Notes: generated from the letters alone by a model not told the origin. A stretch of DNA of 64,000 nucleotides from Pseudomonas alkylphenolica (GCF_016009175.1 NZ_JADUCM010000022.1:1-64000), one strand, 5' to 3'. Positions 54,908 through 63,736 are shown, counted from the stretch's first letter. Numbers and translations are program-made.

Positions 54908-54936
54908 CCCCCCCGCCGTGAGGGGGCGGTTCAACC
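54908..54936. repeat. C-run/G-run element followed by GGTTCAACC
   Basis: A run of seven C and a run of five G flank a short spacer, with CCGCC/GGCGG also able to pair. The element ends in GGTTCAACC (54928-54936), found also at 14917-14925 and, as GGTTGAACC, at 9955-9963. It lies about 75 bases upstream of the acyl-CoA dehydrogenase at 55009. Confidence 0.45.
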
Positions 54937-55008
54937 AACGCTCCTCCTATGATCGATTCAGCGCCCCCGCAAGGGCGGCAGAACGATGAGCCGAGGAGTA
55001 AACCTTCA

Positions 55009-56154
55009 ATGATCCCGCGTAGCCTGTTTGATCATGAGCACGAGGCGTTTCGCAGCAGTGTGCGACGCTTCCTGGCGCACGACTGTGCGCCCCGCCAGGA
55101 AGAGTGGGAAGCCGATCATCGGGTGCCCCGGGAAATCTGGCAGCGGGCCGGTGCGCTGGGCATGCTCAATGCGACCACGCCGCAAGCCTACGGCGGCCTG
55201 GGCCTGGACCGGCGTTTTTCGATGGTGGCCACCGAAGAGATCTACCGTGCGGGCCTGGCCTCCGGGCTGATCGGTTTCGGCGTACATGACATCGTCGCCG
55301 GCTACCTGGTCAACTTTGGCAGCGAAGCCCAAAAGCAGGCCTGGCTGCCGAAGATGGCTGCAGGCGAAGCGATCGGTGCCGTGGCCATGACCGAGCCGGA
55401 CACCGGCTCCGACCTGCAGGCGGTAAAGACCCGCGCCGTGCTCGAGGGTGACGAATACGTCATCAACGGCGCCAAGACCTTCATTTCCAACGGTACCAAT
55501 TGCGACATCGTGGTGGTCGTGGCCAAGACCGGCAACACCGGCAAGGGCGCACAGGACACCTCGCTGATCCTGGTCGAGGCAGACCGTGCGGGCTTCAGCC
55601 GCTCGCAACCGTTGCGCAAGGTCGGCCTGCATGCCCAGGACACCACCATGCTGTTCTTCGACAACGTGCGGGTGCCAAAAGAGAACCTGCTCGGCGGCGT
55701 GCCGGGGCAGGGCTTCTTCCAGTTGATGAAAGAGCTGGCCTGGGAGCGGTTGTCCATCGCCATCAGCAGCGTCGCCGGCTCCCTCGCGGTACTGGAAAGC
55801 ACCCTGGAGTACACCAAGAGCCGCAATGTTTTTGGCCAGCCGATCTTTGCCTTCCAGAACACCCGCTTCAAGTTGGCTGATCTGAAGATGCAGCTGGCGG
55901 TCTCGCAGAACTATGTCGACCGCTGCATGGAACAGTGCCTGAACGGCACCTTGAGCCCGCAAGCGGCAGCCGCCGCCAAGCTGTGGTGCTCAGACCTCTA
56001 CACCAGGGTGGTGGACGAGTGCGTGCAGCTGCACGGCGGCAACGGCTACATGCTCGAGTACCCGGTAGCCCGTCACTACCTTGACCACCGCGTGCTGCGC
56101 ATTGCCGGTGGCGCCAACGACATCATGAAAGATCTGGTCGGGCGCACGCTCTGA
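55009..56154 (+). CDS. Acyl-CoA dehydrogenase (long-chain/isovaleryl-like), paralogue of 50673
   Basis: The 381-residue enzyme begins MIPRSLFDHEHEAFRSS and follows the protein at 50673 along its whole length, including AMTEPDTGSDLQ and ELAWERLSI with the likely catalytic Glu. The YEGT site reads AGGAND. The ATG at 55009 follows CCGAGGAGTAAACC. The third LuxR regulator lies between the two copies, so the duplication spans or flanks it. A third related dehydrogenase starts 23 bases after its stop. Confidence 0.95.
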   Translation: MIPRSLFDHEHEAFRSSVRRFLAHDCAPRQEEWEADHRVPREIWQRAGALGMLNATTPQAYGGLGLDRRFSMVATEEIYRAGLASGLIGFGVHDIVAGYLVNFGSEAQKQAWLPKMAAGEAIGAVAMTEPDTGSDLQAVKTRAVLEGDEYVINGAKTFISNGTNCDIVVVVAKTGNTGKGAQDTSLILVEADRAGFSRSQPLRKVGLHAQDTTMLFFDNVRVPKENLLGGVPGQGFFQLMKELAWERLSIAISSVAGSLAVLESTLEYTKSRNVFGQPIFAFQNTRFKLADLKMQLAVSQNYVDRCMEQCLNGTLSPQAAAAAKLWCSDLYTRVVDECVQLHGGNGYMLEYPVARHYLDHRVLRIAGGANDIMKDLVGRTL

Positions 56155-56177
56155 TCCGGGCCGCTGAGGAATACCCA

Positions 56178-57326
56178 ATGGAATACCTGATCCCCCGTAC
56201 ACTGTTCAGCACCGAGCATGACGAGTTCCGTCGCGCCGCACGCCGCTTCATGGAAGAAGAAGTGGCACCGTTCCACGCCCAGTGGGAGAAGGACAAGTGC
56301 GTCCCCCGCGAGGTGTGGCGCAAGGCTGGCGAGCTGGGCATGTTGCTGCCCTCCATGCCTGAAGAATACGGCGGCCCGGGTGCCGACCGCCTGTTCGACA
56401 TGGTGTTTGCCGAAGAATTCATGCGCATCGGCGCCACCGGGCTGATGGGCTTTGGTGTGCATGGCCTGGTGGCGTTCTACATCCTCAACTACGGCACCGA
56501 GGCGCAAAAGCAGGCCTGGCTGCCGAAGATGATCGCCGGCGAGGCGGTGGGCGCCATCGCCATGACCGAGCCCAACACCGGTTCCGACCTGCAGGCCGTG
56601 CGCACCCGCGCCGTGCTGGACGGCGATGAACTGGTGCTGAACGGTTCCAAGACCTTTATCTCCAACGGCGCCTCCTGCGACCTGGCCCTGGTGGTGTGCA
56701 AGACCGGCACCAGCGGCACGGCCAAGGACATCTCGTTGGTCATCGTCGAAAAAGAGCGCGCCGGCTTCGAACGCTCGCAGCCGCTGGAAAAAATCGGCCT
56801 GCATGCCCAGGACACCAGCATGCTGTTCTTCGACGACTGCCGTGTGCCCGCTGAAAACGTGCTGGGCGGCGAGCAGGGCCAGGGCTTCTACCAGCTCATG
56901 CATGACCTCGCCTGGGAACGCATCATCGGCGCCGTGGGCTTTCAGGCCCAGGCCGAAGCGGCCTTTGAGAACACCCTTGAGTACACCCGCACACGCATCG
57001 TGTTCGGCAAGCCGGTGCTCGATTTCCAGAACTCGCGCTTCACCCTGGCGCAACTCAAGACCGAAATCCAGATCGGCCGCTCGTGGGTCGACAGCTGCAT
57101 GGACTTGTTGATGCGCGGCGAACTGAGTGCCGAGACCGCAGCAGTGGCCAAGTACTGGACCGCCGAACTCAGCAGTCGCGTGGTCGATGCCTGCCTGCAG
57201 CTGCACGGCGGCAATGGCTACATGACCGAATACCCGATTGCCAGGCTGTACCTGGACACACGCGGCAACCGCATCTGGGGCGGTACCAACGAAATCATGA
57301 AAGAAATCATCGCTCGCACCTTGTGA
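56178..57326 (+). CDS. Acyl-CoA dehydrogenase (long-chain/isovaleryl-like)
   Basis: The 382-residue enzyme begins MEYLIPRTLFSTEHDEFR and belongs to the same subgroup as the proteins at 50673 and 55009, though it is more distant. It has AMTEPNTGSDLQ in the middle domain, DLAWERIIG with the probable catalytic Glu, and WGGTNEIM at the C-terminal site. The ATG at 56178 follows TGAGGAATACCCA. The MFE-2 fusion gene starts 25 bases after its stop, so the two genes supply dehydrogenation and then R-type hydration and oxidation. Confidence 0.95.
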   Translation: MEYLIPRTLFSTEHDEFRRAARRFMEEEVAPFHAQWEKDKCVPREVWRKAGELGMLLPSMPEEYGGPGADRLFDMVFAEEFMRIGATGLMGFGVHGLVAFYILNYGTEAQKQAWLPKMIAGEAVGAIAMTEPNTGSDLQAVRTRAVLDGDELVLNGSKTFISNGASCDLALVVCKTGTSGTAKDISLVIVEKERAGFERSQPLEKIGLHAQDTSMLFFDDCRVPAENVLGGEQGQGFYQLMHDLAWERIIGAVGFQAQAEAAFENTLEYTRTRIVFGKPVLDFQNSRFTLAQLKTEIQIGRSWVDSCMDLLMRGELSAETAAVAKYWTAELSSRVVDACLQLHGGNGYMTEYPIARLYLDTRGNRIWGGTNEIMKEIIARTL

Positions 57327-57351
57327 GCGCCATAACAATAGGAGTGCACAC

Positions 57352-59169
57352 GTGTCTGAAGAAATTCGTTTTGACGGTAAAGTCGCCATTGTCACCGGCG
57401 CCGGCAACGGCCTGGGTCGTGCCCACGCGCTGTTGCTGGGTGCCCGCGGCGCCAAAGTGGTGGTCAACGACCTCGGTGTCAGCACCGATGGTCTGGGTGC
57501 CTCCAGTGCTGCCGCCGATGCTGTAGTGGCCGAAATCCGTGCCCTGGGCGGTGAAGCAGTGGCCGACCATCATTCGGTCACTGAAGGCGAGAAAATCGTC
57601 GCCACCGCGCTGGAAGCCTTTGGCACCGTCGACATCCTCATCAACAACGCCGGCATTCTGCGCGACACCTCGTTCCACAAGATGACCGAAGAACAGTGGG
57701 ACCTGATCCAGGCCGTGCACGTCAAAGGCGCCTTCCGCCTGACCCACGCGGTGTGGCCGATCATGCGCGAAAAAGGCTACGGCCGGATCGTCATGACCGC
57801 TTCGGGCACCGGCATCTACGGCAACTTCGGCCAGTGCAACTACGGCACCGCCAAGGCCGGGCTGATCGGTTTTGCCAGCTCGCTGGCCCTTGAAGGCGCG
57901 AGCAAGAACATCCGCGTCAATACCATCGCGCCGATCGCCGCCTCACGCATGGTCATCGCCAGCGGCCTGTTCCCTGAAGAGCTGCACGACAAACTGAAAG
58001 TCGACGATGTTGCGCCGCTGGTGGGCTGGCTGTGCAGCGAGCAATGCCAGGACACCGGCGGTCTGTACGAAGTCGGCGGCGGCTTCCACGCCAAGTACCG
58101 CTGGGAGCGTTCGCAAGGCCGCCTGCTGCACACCAACACCCTCAGCCCGGAACTGGTGCGTGACAATTGGGAGCGCATTACCCGCTTCGACGAGCACAGC
58201 GTGCACCACAGCAATGGTGGCGAAGGCTTCACCGAGCTGTTCGCGCGCATGGCGTCGCCGGCCAAGGGCGGTAACGCCTTCGTCGACATGGAAGTGGCGG
58301 CCAATGCCGTGTCTTACCTCGAAACCGAATATGACCAGAACGATGCGGCGCTCTATGCGCTTGCCGTCGGCGCCGCCAAAGACCCGCTGGACCGCACCGA
58401 ACTGCTGTACGTCAACGAGTTCACCGGTGACGACTTCCGCGTGCTGCCGACCATGGCCGTGTTGCCGGCAACCGAAGTGTTCCTGCGTGCTGCCAAGTCC
58501 GGCGAGCCACAGCTTGAAGGCTTGAACCTGCCGTTCGCCAAGGGCCTGCATGGCGAGCAGTACACCGTGATGTACCGCCCGTTGCCGCCCAAGGCCAAGC
58601 TCAAGCACACCATGCGCCTGAAGTCCGCCATCGACAAAGGCAAGAGCTCGGTGAGCGTCCTGGCCATCGAAACCACCGATGAGCACGGCACGCCGCTGTT
58701 CTATAACGAGGTCACCGGTTTCTACCCGGGCGTGCCGGGTGCCGGCCTTGAGCGGGTTGCCAGCGAGGAGATCAACGTGCCGCCGGCGCGCGTGCCGGAT
58801 GCGGTGCTCGCTGACCAGACCGACGTCAACCAGGCCTTGCTGTACCGCTTGTGCGGCGACTGGAACCCGATGCACGTCGACCCGGACTACGCCGCCAAGG
58901 CCGGCTACGAAAAGCCGTTCCTGCATGGCCTGTGCACCTTCGGCTACCTCGGCCGTCATGTGATCAAGGCGTTCTGTGACAACGACTCGCGCCTGTTCAA
59001 AAGCGTGCGTGCCCGCTTTGCCTCGATCGTGATGCCGGGCGACACCCTGGAAACCCGCATGTGGCGCGAGTCTGCCACGCGCATCATCGTTGAGATGCGT
59101 GCGGTGGAGCGTGACGTGATTGTGCTGAAAAACGGTGCTGTGGAACTGTTCGAGTCCGTCCCGGGCTAA
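57352..59169 (+). CDS. Multifunctional enzyme type 2: (3R)-hydroxyacyl-CoA dehydrogenase fused to enoyl-CoA hydratase 2
   Basis: The 605-residue protein has two parts. Residues 1-~300 are an SDR with TGAGNGLG, VVNDLGVSTDG, NNAG and a YGTAK active site. Residues ~330-605 are a double-hotdog hydratase 2 with DWNPMHVDPDYA and KPFLHGL near residues 505-530, matching the Asp/His catalytic pair of peroxisomal MFE-2. It lacks the SCP2 tail of the human enzyme. It converts 2-enoyl-CoA to 3-ketoacyl-CoA through the (3R)-alcohol, a route used for branched and sterol side chains as well as straight chains. The GTG at 57352 follows TAGGAGTGCACAC. Bacterial fusions of this kind are known but less common than separate enzymes. 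Confidence 0.94.
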   Translation: MSEEIRFDGKVAIVTGAGNGLGRAHALLLGARGAKVVVNDLGVSTDGLGASSAAADAVVAEIRALGGEAVADHHSVTEGEKIVATALEAFGTVDILINNAGILRDTSFHKMTEEQWDLIQAVHVKGAFRLTHAVWPIMREKGYGRIVMTASGTGIYGNFGQCNYGTAKAGLIGFASSLALEGASKNIRVNTIAPIAASRMVIASGLFPEELHDKLKVDDVAPLVGWLCSEQCQDTGGLYEVGGGFHAKYRWERSQGRLLHTNTLSPELVRDNWERITRFDEHSVHHSNGGEGFTELFARMASPAKGGNAFVDMEVAANAVSYLETEYDQNDAALYALAVGAAKDPLDRTELLYVNEFTGDDFRVLPTMAVLPATEVFLRAAKSGEPQLEGLNLPFAKGLHGEQYTVMYRPLPPKAKLKHTMRLKSAIDKGKSSVSVLAIETTDEHGTPLFYNEVTGFYPGVPGAGLERVASEEINVPPARVPDAVLADQTDVNQALLYRLCGDWNPMHVDPDYAAKAGYEKPFLHGLCTFGYLGRHVIKAFCDNDSRLFKSVRARFASIVMPGDTLETRMWRESATRIIVEMRAVERDVIVLKNGAVELFESVPG

Positions 59170-59242
59170 CCCTCGGCCATCAACGGCCGCCTGCCGCTAG
59201 CCGGGACTGGTAGCGGCAGCTTCGCATTTTCAGGAGAGCACG

Positions 59243-60340
59243 ATGCAACGTTGCGTCAATGTGATTGGCGTAGGAATGTCCCCCTTCAGGCCGGCCAGGG
59301 TGTATCCGGACATGGACGACCTTGTCGGCGCTACGGCCCGGCAGGCGTTGGTCGATGCCGGGTTGCCTGCCAGCAGCCTGACATCGATTTATGCAGCGTC
59401 GGACCTGCCTCAAGGCGCGACTTTGCAGCGTGCCCTCGACCGGTGCGGGATGCAGGGGGTAGCGCTACGCCACGAATTCCCGGATCACACCGATAACAGT
59501 CTGGTGCTGGCATGTGCACATCAGGCCATTCTGGCGGGGCAAGCCGAAGCCATTCTGGTACTCGGCGTGCAAGGTCAGGGTACAGTGCTGCCTGCGGTGG
59601 AACCCATGGGCATCGCTGCACGGGCATACATGGCCCGCTATCAGGCGCGGCGCGAAACCTTTGCGATGATCGCGGTCAAGGCGCGCCAGCACGCGGCGTA
59701 CAACCCGCAGGCTGCGTTCAGCCAGCTCATGACCCTGGAACAAGTACTCGAGGCGCCAATGCTGGCCGAGCCGCTGACCCGGCCGCAATGGGCCTGGCCG
59801 ACGGTGGGCGTTGCGGCGGTAGTACTGTGCTCAGGTGAATTCGCGCGCCGCCAGGGCAGTGGCCCGCTTGTGCGCACCTTGGGCCAGGCCTGTGTTTCAC
59901 CCCGGCAGGTACTCGGTGCCGAGCTGGCATCGCCTTTTGCCGAGACCGGTTATGACATTCATGTCGCCGCCGCCCGCGAGTTGTATGAGCAAACGGGCAG
60001 GGGCCCTGAGGACATTGCCGTGTGCGAGTTGCATGACAGCAGCACACTCAATGAGTTGCTGCTCTACGAGGCCCTGGGTTTGTGCTGCGAAGGCAGCGCC
60101 GAAAAGCTGGTCGAAGAAGGTGACAACACCTATGGCGGCAACCTGGTGGTCAACCCTGGCGGCGGTTTGCTGTCACTGGGGCAGGCCGGGGCGGCCAGTG
60201 CGCTGGCGCAATGTATCGAGCTGGTCCAGCAGTTGCGCGGCAACGCCGGTCGGCGACAGGTTGCCAACGCCCGCATCGCCCTGCAGCATCAGGCCGGCCC
60301 TGATGGTACGGTAATCACCACCCTTTATCAGCGCGACTGA
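59243..60340 (+). CDS. SCP2-type thiolase-like protein lacking catalytic residues
   Basis: The 365-residue protein aligns along its length with the thiolase at 41823, for example in GDNTYGGNLVVNPGGGLLS and the closing RQVANARIALQH. By that alignment the nucleophile Cys is replaced by His82 (PDHTDNS for NNNCASG), the HDC site reads ELHDSS, and GHPIGATG reads GQAGAASA, so Cys and the second His are both lost. Thiolysis is therefore unlikely. Related SCP2-thiolase folds without the cysteine serve as aldolases in steroid side-chain removal together with a DUF35 partner, but no DUF35 gene is nearby. The reading frame is intact with a good ribosome site (CAGGAGAGCACG), so it is not an obvious pseudogene. 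Confidence 0.8.
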   Translation: MQRCVNVIGVGMSPFRPARVYPDMDDLVGATARQALVDAGLPASSLTSIYAASDLPQGATLQRALDRCGMQGVALRHEFPDHTDNSLVLACAHQAILAGQAEAILVLGVQGQGTVLPAVEPMGIAARAYMARYQARRETFAMIAVKARQHAAYNPQAAFSQLMTLEQVLEAPMLAEPLTRPQWAWPTVGVAAVVLCSGEFARRQGSGPLVRTLGQACVSPRQVLGAELASPFAETGYDIHVAAARELYEQTGRGPEDIAVCELHDSSTLNELLLYEALGLCCEGSAEKLVEEGDNTYGGNLVVNPGGGLLSLGQAGAASALAQCIELVQQLRGNAGRRQVANARIALQHQAGPDGTVITTLYQRD

Positions 60341-60426
60341 ATTTTCGCGTTCAGCTACAGCAGGAAACGCTTAGAACAGAACACTTTCACCAGGTGGAGC
60401 ACCACCCTTCAGATGCAGGATGTGCC

Positions 60427-62124
60427 ATGAACAACAACAATAATCAGACAACCCTGTTGCATCGCTTCCTCGAGTGGGAGCGCAGTACACCCGATGCGAT
60501 CTACCTGACCCAACCCTTGCCCGATGGCAGTGTGCAGGACTACAGCTGGCGTCAGGTCGGTGACCAGGCGCGGCGCGTGGCCGCTTACCTGCAAACGCTC
60601 GGCCTGCCGGCCAAGTCCTCGATTGGCCTGTATGCCAAGAACAGCGCGCACTGGATCATTGCCGACCTGGCCATCTGGATGGCCGGGCACGTCAGTGTGC
60701 CGCTGTACACCACCGCCAACGCCGATACTGTGCGTTACGTGCTCAAACACGCAGAAGTGCGCTTGCTGCTGGTCGGCCGCCTGGAAGGTGAAGAGGCTGG
60801 CTGGAAAGCGGTGCGTGCCGCGATCCCGGACGATCTGCCGCTGATCGATCTGCCCCAGTCCAGCGCTGGCGAAGGCATGCCATGGGCGCAGATCATTGAG
60901 TCCACGGCGCCGCTGCAAACCGTGGCGTTGCCTGCGCCTGAGGATCTTGCCACCATCATCTATACCTCGGGCAGCACCGGCGATCCCAAGGGCGTGATGC
61001 ACAGCTTCGGCGCGATGTATGCCGCGCCGGCGGTAACCGGCTGCATGTACGCCAACGGCAAGGGCACCAGCAGCAGTGACCGTCTGCTGTCGTACTTGCC
61101 GCTGGCGCATACCGCCGAGCGTGCGGTGGTGGAAGCGGTGTCGCTGTTCAGCGGCTGCCGGGTGTTTTTCAACCTGGGGCTGGAGACCTTTACCGAAGAC
61201 TTGCGCCGTGCACGGCCGACCATCTTTTTGTCGATGCCACGGTTGTGGGGCAAGTTCTACCAGGGCATCAACGACAAGATCGATCCGCACATCCAGGCCA
61301 CGACGTTCGCCGACCCGGTGGAAGGCCCGCTGATGAAGGCGCAGATCCTCTCGGTGCTGGGGCTGGACCAGGTGCATACCGGCTTGTCCGGCTCTGCGCC
61401 GTTGCCGGTCAAGGTCATGGCCTGGTACCGCCAGCTTGGCCTGGAGCTGCTCGAAGGCTATGGCATGTCGGAGAACTTCGGCACGTCGCACTTCAGCTTG
61501 CCGGGGCAGGTCCGGGTGGGTTACGTCGGCGCGGTGATTCCGGGGGTTGAGTGTCGGATTGGTGACGACAATGAAATCCTGGTGAAAAGCCCGGCGCAGA
61601 TGCTCGGTTACTACAAGCTTCCTGAACTGACTGCGCAAAGCTATACCGCCGACGGCCTGTTCCGTACCGGCGACCGTGGCGAACTGGATGAACAAGGGCG
61701 ACTGCGTATTACCGGGCGGGTCAAGGAACTGTTCAAGACTGCCAAGGGCAAATACGTCGCGCCAGTACCGATCGAGGCCAAGCTGGGCAACCATCCTCGG
61801 GTCGAGGCGTCGTGCGTTACTGGCGTTGGTCTGGCACAGCCGTTGGCATTGCTCAATGTCTCGCCCGATACCCGCGCTGCGCTGGCGACTGCCGACGGCC
61901 GCGACAAGGTCGTCACCGAGCTTGAAGTGTTCCTCGCAGACGTCAACAGCCAGTTCGAGCCCCATGAACAGCTGGCGTGCTTGGTGGTAGTCAGTGAGCC
62001 CTGGACCATCGCCAATGCGCTGCTGACGCCGACCTTGAAGATTCGTCGTAGCCAGATCGAGGATCGCTATCACAACGCGATCGAGGGCTGGGGCGCGAGC
62101 CGTTGCAAGGTGCTGTTTGAGTAG
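60427..62124 (+). CDS. Long-chain acyl-CoA synthetase (AMP-forming)
   Basis: The 565-residue adenylate-forming enzyme is of the long-chain (FAA/ACSL-like) type, different from the two ~525-residue synthetases. It has the standard ATP loop YTSGSTGDPKG near residue 190, the long-chain segment LPLAHTAERAVVEA, GYGMSENFGTSH near residue 355, RTGDRGELDEQG near residue 428 and KELFKTAKGKYVAP near residue 448. It would activate long or bulky acids at the inner face of the membrane. The ATG at 60427 (MNNNNNQTT) is preceded by a weak site. It ends the operon at a strong terminator. Confidence 0.94.
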   Translation: MNNNNNQTTLLHRFLEWERSTPDAIYLTQPLPDGSVQDYSWRQVGDQARRVAAYLQTLGLPAKSSIGLYAKNSAHWIIADLAIWMAGHVSVPLYTTANADTVRYVLKHAEVRLLLVGRLEGEEAGWKAVRAAIPDDLPLIDLPQSSAGEGMPWAQIIESTAPLQTVALPAPEDLATIIYTSGSTGDPKGVMHSFGAMYAAPAVTGCMYANGKGTSSSDRLLSYLPLAHTAERAVVEAVSLFSGCRVFFNLGLETFTEDLRRARPTIFLSMPRLWGKFYQGINDKIDPHIQATTFADPVEGPLMKAQILSVLGLDQVHTGLSGSAPLPVKVMAWYRQLGLELLEGYGMSENFGTSHFSLPGQVRVGYVGAVIPGVECRIGDDNEILVKSPAQMLGYYKLPELTAQSYTADGLFRTGDRGELDEQGRLRITGRVKELFKTAKGKYVAPVPIEAKLGNHPRVEASCVTGVGLAQPLALLNVSPDTRAALATADGRDKVVTELEVFLADVNSQFEPHEQLACLVVVSEPWTIANALLTPTLKIRRSQIEDRYHNAIEGWGASRCKVLFE

Positions 62125-62142
62125 GGCGTAGTGCAATAGACA

Positions 62143-62168
62143 AAGCCGGTCCTTGTGACCGGCTTTTT
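62143..62168 (+). terminator. Rho-independent terminator after the long-chain synthetase
   Basis: A perfect 10-bp stem AAAGCCGGTC/GACCGGCTTT with a 5-base loop is followed by more T. It lies 18 bases after the synthetase stop codon. Confidence 0.92.
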
Positions 62169-62189
62169 TATGCGTTTGGAATACGACCG

Positions 62190-62277
62190 CTGCGCGCTCG
62201 ATCGCAGGCTAGCGCCAGCTCCCACAGCTCCCCAAAAAGCAGGTGATCTCAGTGTGGGAGCCGGCAGCGCCGGCGAT
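62190..62277. repeat. Inverted pair of REP sequences (REPIN-like), Pseudomonas type
   Basis: CTCCCACA at 62219-62226 and TGTGGGAG at 62253-62260 face each other with about 26 bases between, each with GC-rich flanks (GCGCCAG and CCGGCAGCGC). The right member shares 17 bases with the element at 13604. Inverted pairs of this type are common between genes in Pseudomonas. Confidence 0.75.
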
Positions 62278-62302
62278 GGGCTGCACAGCAGCCCCTAGGG
62301 TA

Positions 62303-62332
62303 GAAAAAAAGAAGGGCTGCGAAAGCAGCCCT
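62303..62332 (-). terminator. Rho-independent terminator for the DUF1329 gene
   Basis: An 8-bp stem AGGGCTGC/GCAGCCCT with a 4-base loop is followed on the minus strand by TTCTTTTTTT. It lies 8 bases beyond the DUF1329 stop codon. Confidence 0.9.
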
Positions 62333-62340
62333 GGGGGAGG

Positions 62341-63711
62341 TTAGCGAATGCCTGCGTTGCGCAAGGCCGCCGGGGTAAAGTCAGCCAGCTTGGTACGGCC
62401 ACCGTATTGCGGTGCAAGCTTCGATTCGTTGCTCATCGTGGCGACAATGTAACGCCCGGCCAGCAGGTCATAGAAGCCTTGCGCCGCCGGCGCATTCAGG
62501 CCCTTGTCATAGTGGTTGTAGGTGTAGTTTTCACCCACGCGCCACAGCTGCCCACGGCCGTCATAGTGGTCCACCTCGGCCAGCACCCAGGTGTCTTCGT
62601 CAAAGTACATGTCACGCTTGGCATAGATATGCCGCTCGCCAGCCTTCAAGGTCGCCTGCACATGCCACACCCGGTGCAGCTCGTAACGGGTCAGGTCCTG
62701 GTTGATATGCCCGGGTTTGACAATGTCGGCGTACTTCAGGCTGGGCGATTGCAAGCGGTAGTTGTTGTAGGGAATGTACATTTCTTTCTTGCCGATCAGC
62801 TTCCAGTCATAGCGGTCCGGGGAGCCGTTCATCATGTCGGCGTTGTCGGAGGTGCGCATGCCGTCAGAAGCAAGGCCAGGAGCGTCATAGGCCAGTTGTG
62901 GCGCACGGCGTACGCGGCGCTGGCCGGCGTTGTAGGTCCAGGCTTTGCGGGGCTCGCTGACCTGGTCGATGGTTTCATGGGCCATCGACACGGTGCCGGC
63001 CAGGCGCGCCGGGGCGTTGACCGCGAAGATGTAGTAATAAAGGATGTTTTTCGCTTCCTGCGGGTTCACCCCGTCCATGTACTGCGGGAAGCTGTTCTGG
63101 TCATGGGTCTCGACAATGGTGTAGGCGCCATCGACCTGAGGCACGGCTTGGGTCGACCAGCGCTCGACGTTCTCGCCACGAAAACGGGTGACGTAGTTCC
63201 AGTAGACCTCGACGCCACTTTTAGGGATCGGGAAGGCGTAGTAGCGCGAGTCGGCGAAGTTGGTCAGGCCCGTGCCGTCATTGACCAGCTGCACGTTGAC
63301 GGCGCTCTTCTTGGCGGCGGCATAAATCTCTGGCGCCGCACGCGCGGTACGGTGCGTCGCAAACACCGGGATCTTGTAGCTGTCCGGGTAGCGCTTGAAC
63401 ATCGCCAGCTGGCCTGGGGTCAGCTTGTCCTTGTACTGCTCGACATTGGCGGCGGTGATGGTGAACAGCGGTTTTTCACCACTGAACGGATCGCCAAGGA
63501 AGCCCTTGGCGTCGATGGCGGCCGCGCCGGGCTTGAGGCCACCGGTCCATGCCGGAATGCTGCCATCGGCATTGCCTTCTTTCTGTGCACCCAGTGGCGT
63601 CAGGGCCGTGCCGAGTTGCGCCGCTTCCTGCTCGCTGACAGCGGCCATGACGCTGCTGGCCAGCAGCGAGAGTGCCAGCGTTGAGGCCGTGATGAGCATG
63701 TTTGCTTTCAT
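62341..63711 (-). CDS. Exported DUF1329 protein (2)
   Basis: The 456-residue protein has a signal peptide (LITASTLALSLLASSVMAA) and is collinear with the DUF1329 protein at 46111: VSEQEAAQLGTALTPLGAQ, NADGSIPAWTGG, DWKLIGKKEMYIPYNNY and DGRGQLWRVGE. It is directly downstream of a DUF1302 gene on the same strand (26 bases apart), the usual family pairing. The ATG at 63711 follows GAGGGTATTCAC. It is expected to act in the periplasm with that outer-membrane protein in handling a hydrophobic substrate; the molecular role is not established. Confidence 0.93.
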   Translation of the reverse strand: MKANMLITASTLALSLLASSVMAAVSEQEAAQLGTALTPLGAQKEGNADGSIPAWTGGLKPGAAAIDAKGFLGDPFSGEKPLFTITAANVEQYKDKLTPGQLAMFKRYPDSYKIPVFATHRTARAAPEIYAAAKKSAVNVQLVNDGTGLTNFADSRYYAFPIPKSGVEVYWNYVTRFRGENVERWSTQAVPQVDGAYTIVETHDQNSFPQYMDGVNPQEAKNILYYYIFAVNAPARLAGTVSMAHETIDQVSEPRKAWTYNAGQRRVRRAPQLAYDAPGLASDGMRTSDNADMMNGSPDRYDWKLIGKKEMYIPYNNYRLQSPSLKYADIVKPGHINQDLTRYELHRVWHVQATLKAGERHIYAKRDMYFDEDTWVLAEVDHYDGRGQLWRVGENYTYNHYDKGLNAPAAQGFYDLLAGRYIVATMSNESKLAPQYGGRTKLADFTPAALRNAGIR

Positions 63712-63736
63712 GTGAATACCCTCTGTCGGTTGCGGC

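Noticed and set aside
14945..62124. Steroid nucleus degradation cluster
   Set aside because: No ketosteroid dehydrogenase, ring hydroxylase or meta-cleavage dioxygenase was found; only side-chain-type beta-oxidation families are present.
60409..62136. Open frame of about 575 codons opposite the long-chain synthetase
   Set aside because: The plus strand has all adenylate-forming motifs; the antisense product has none and shows the same compositional bias as other shadows.
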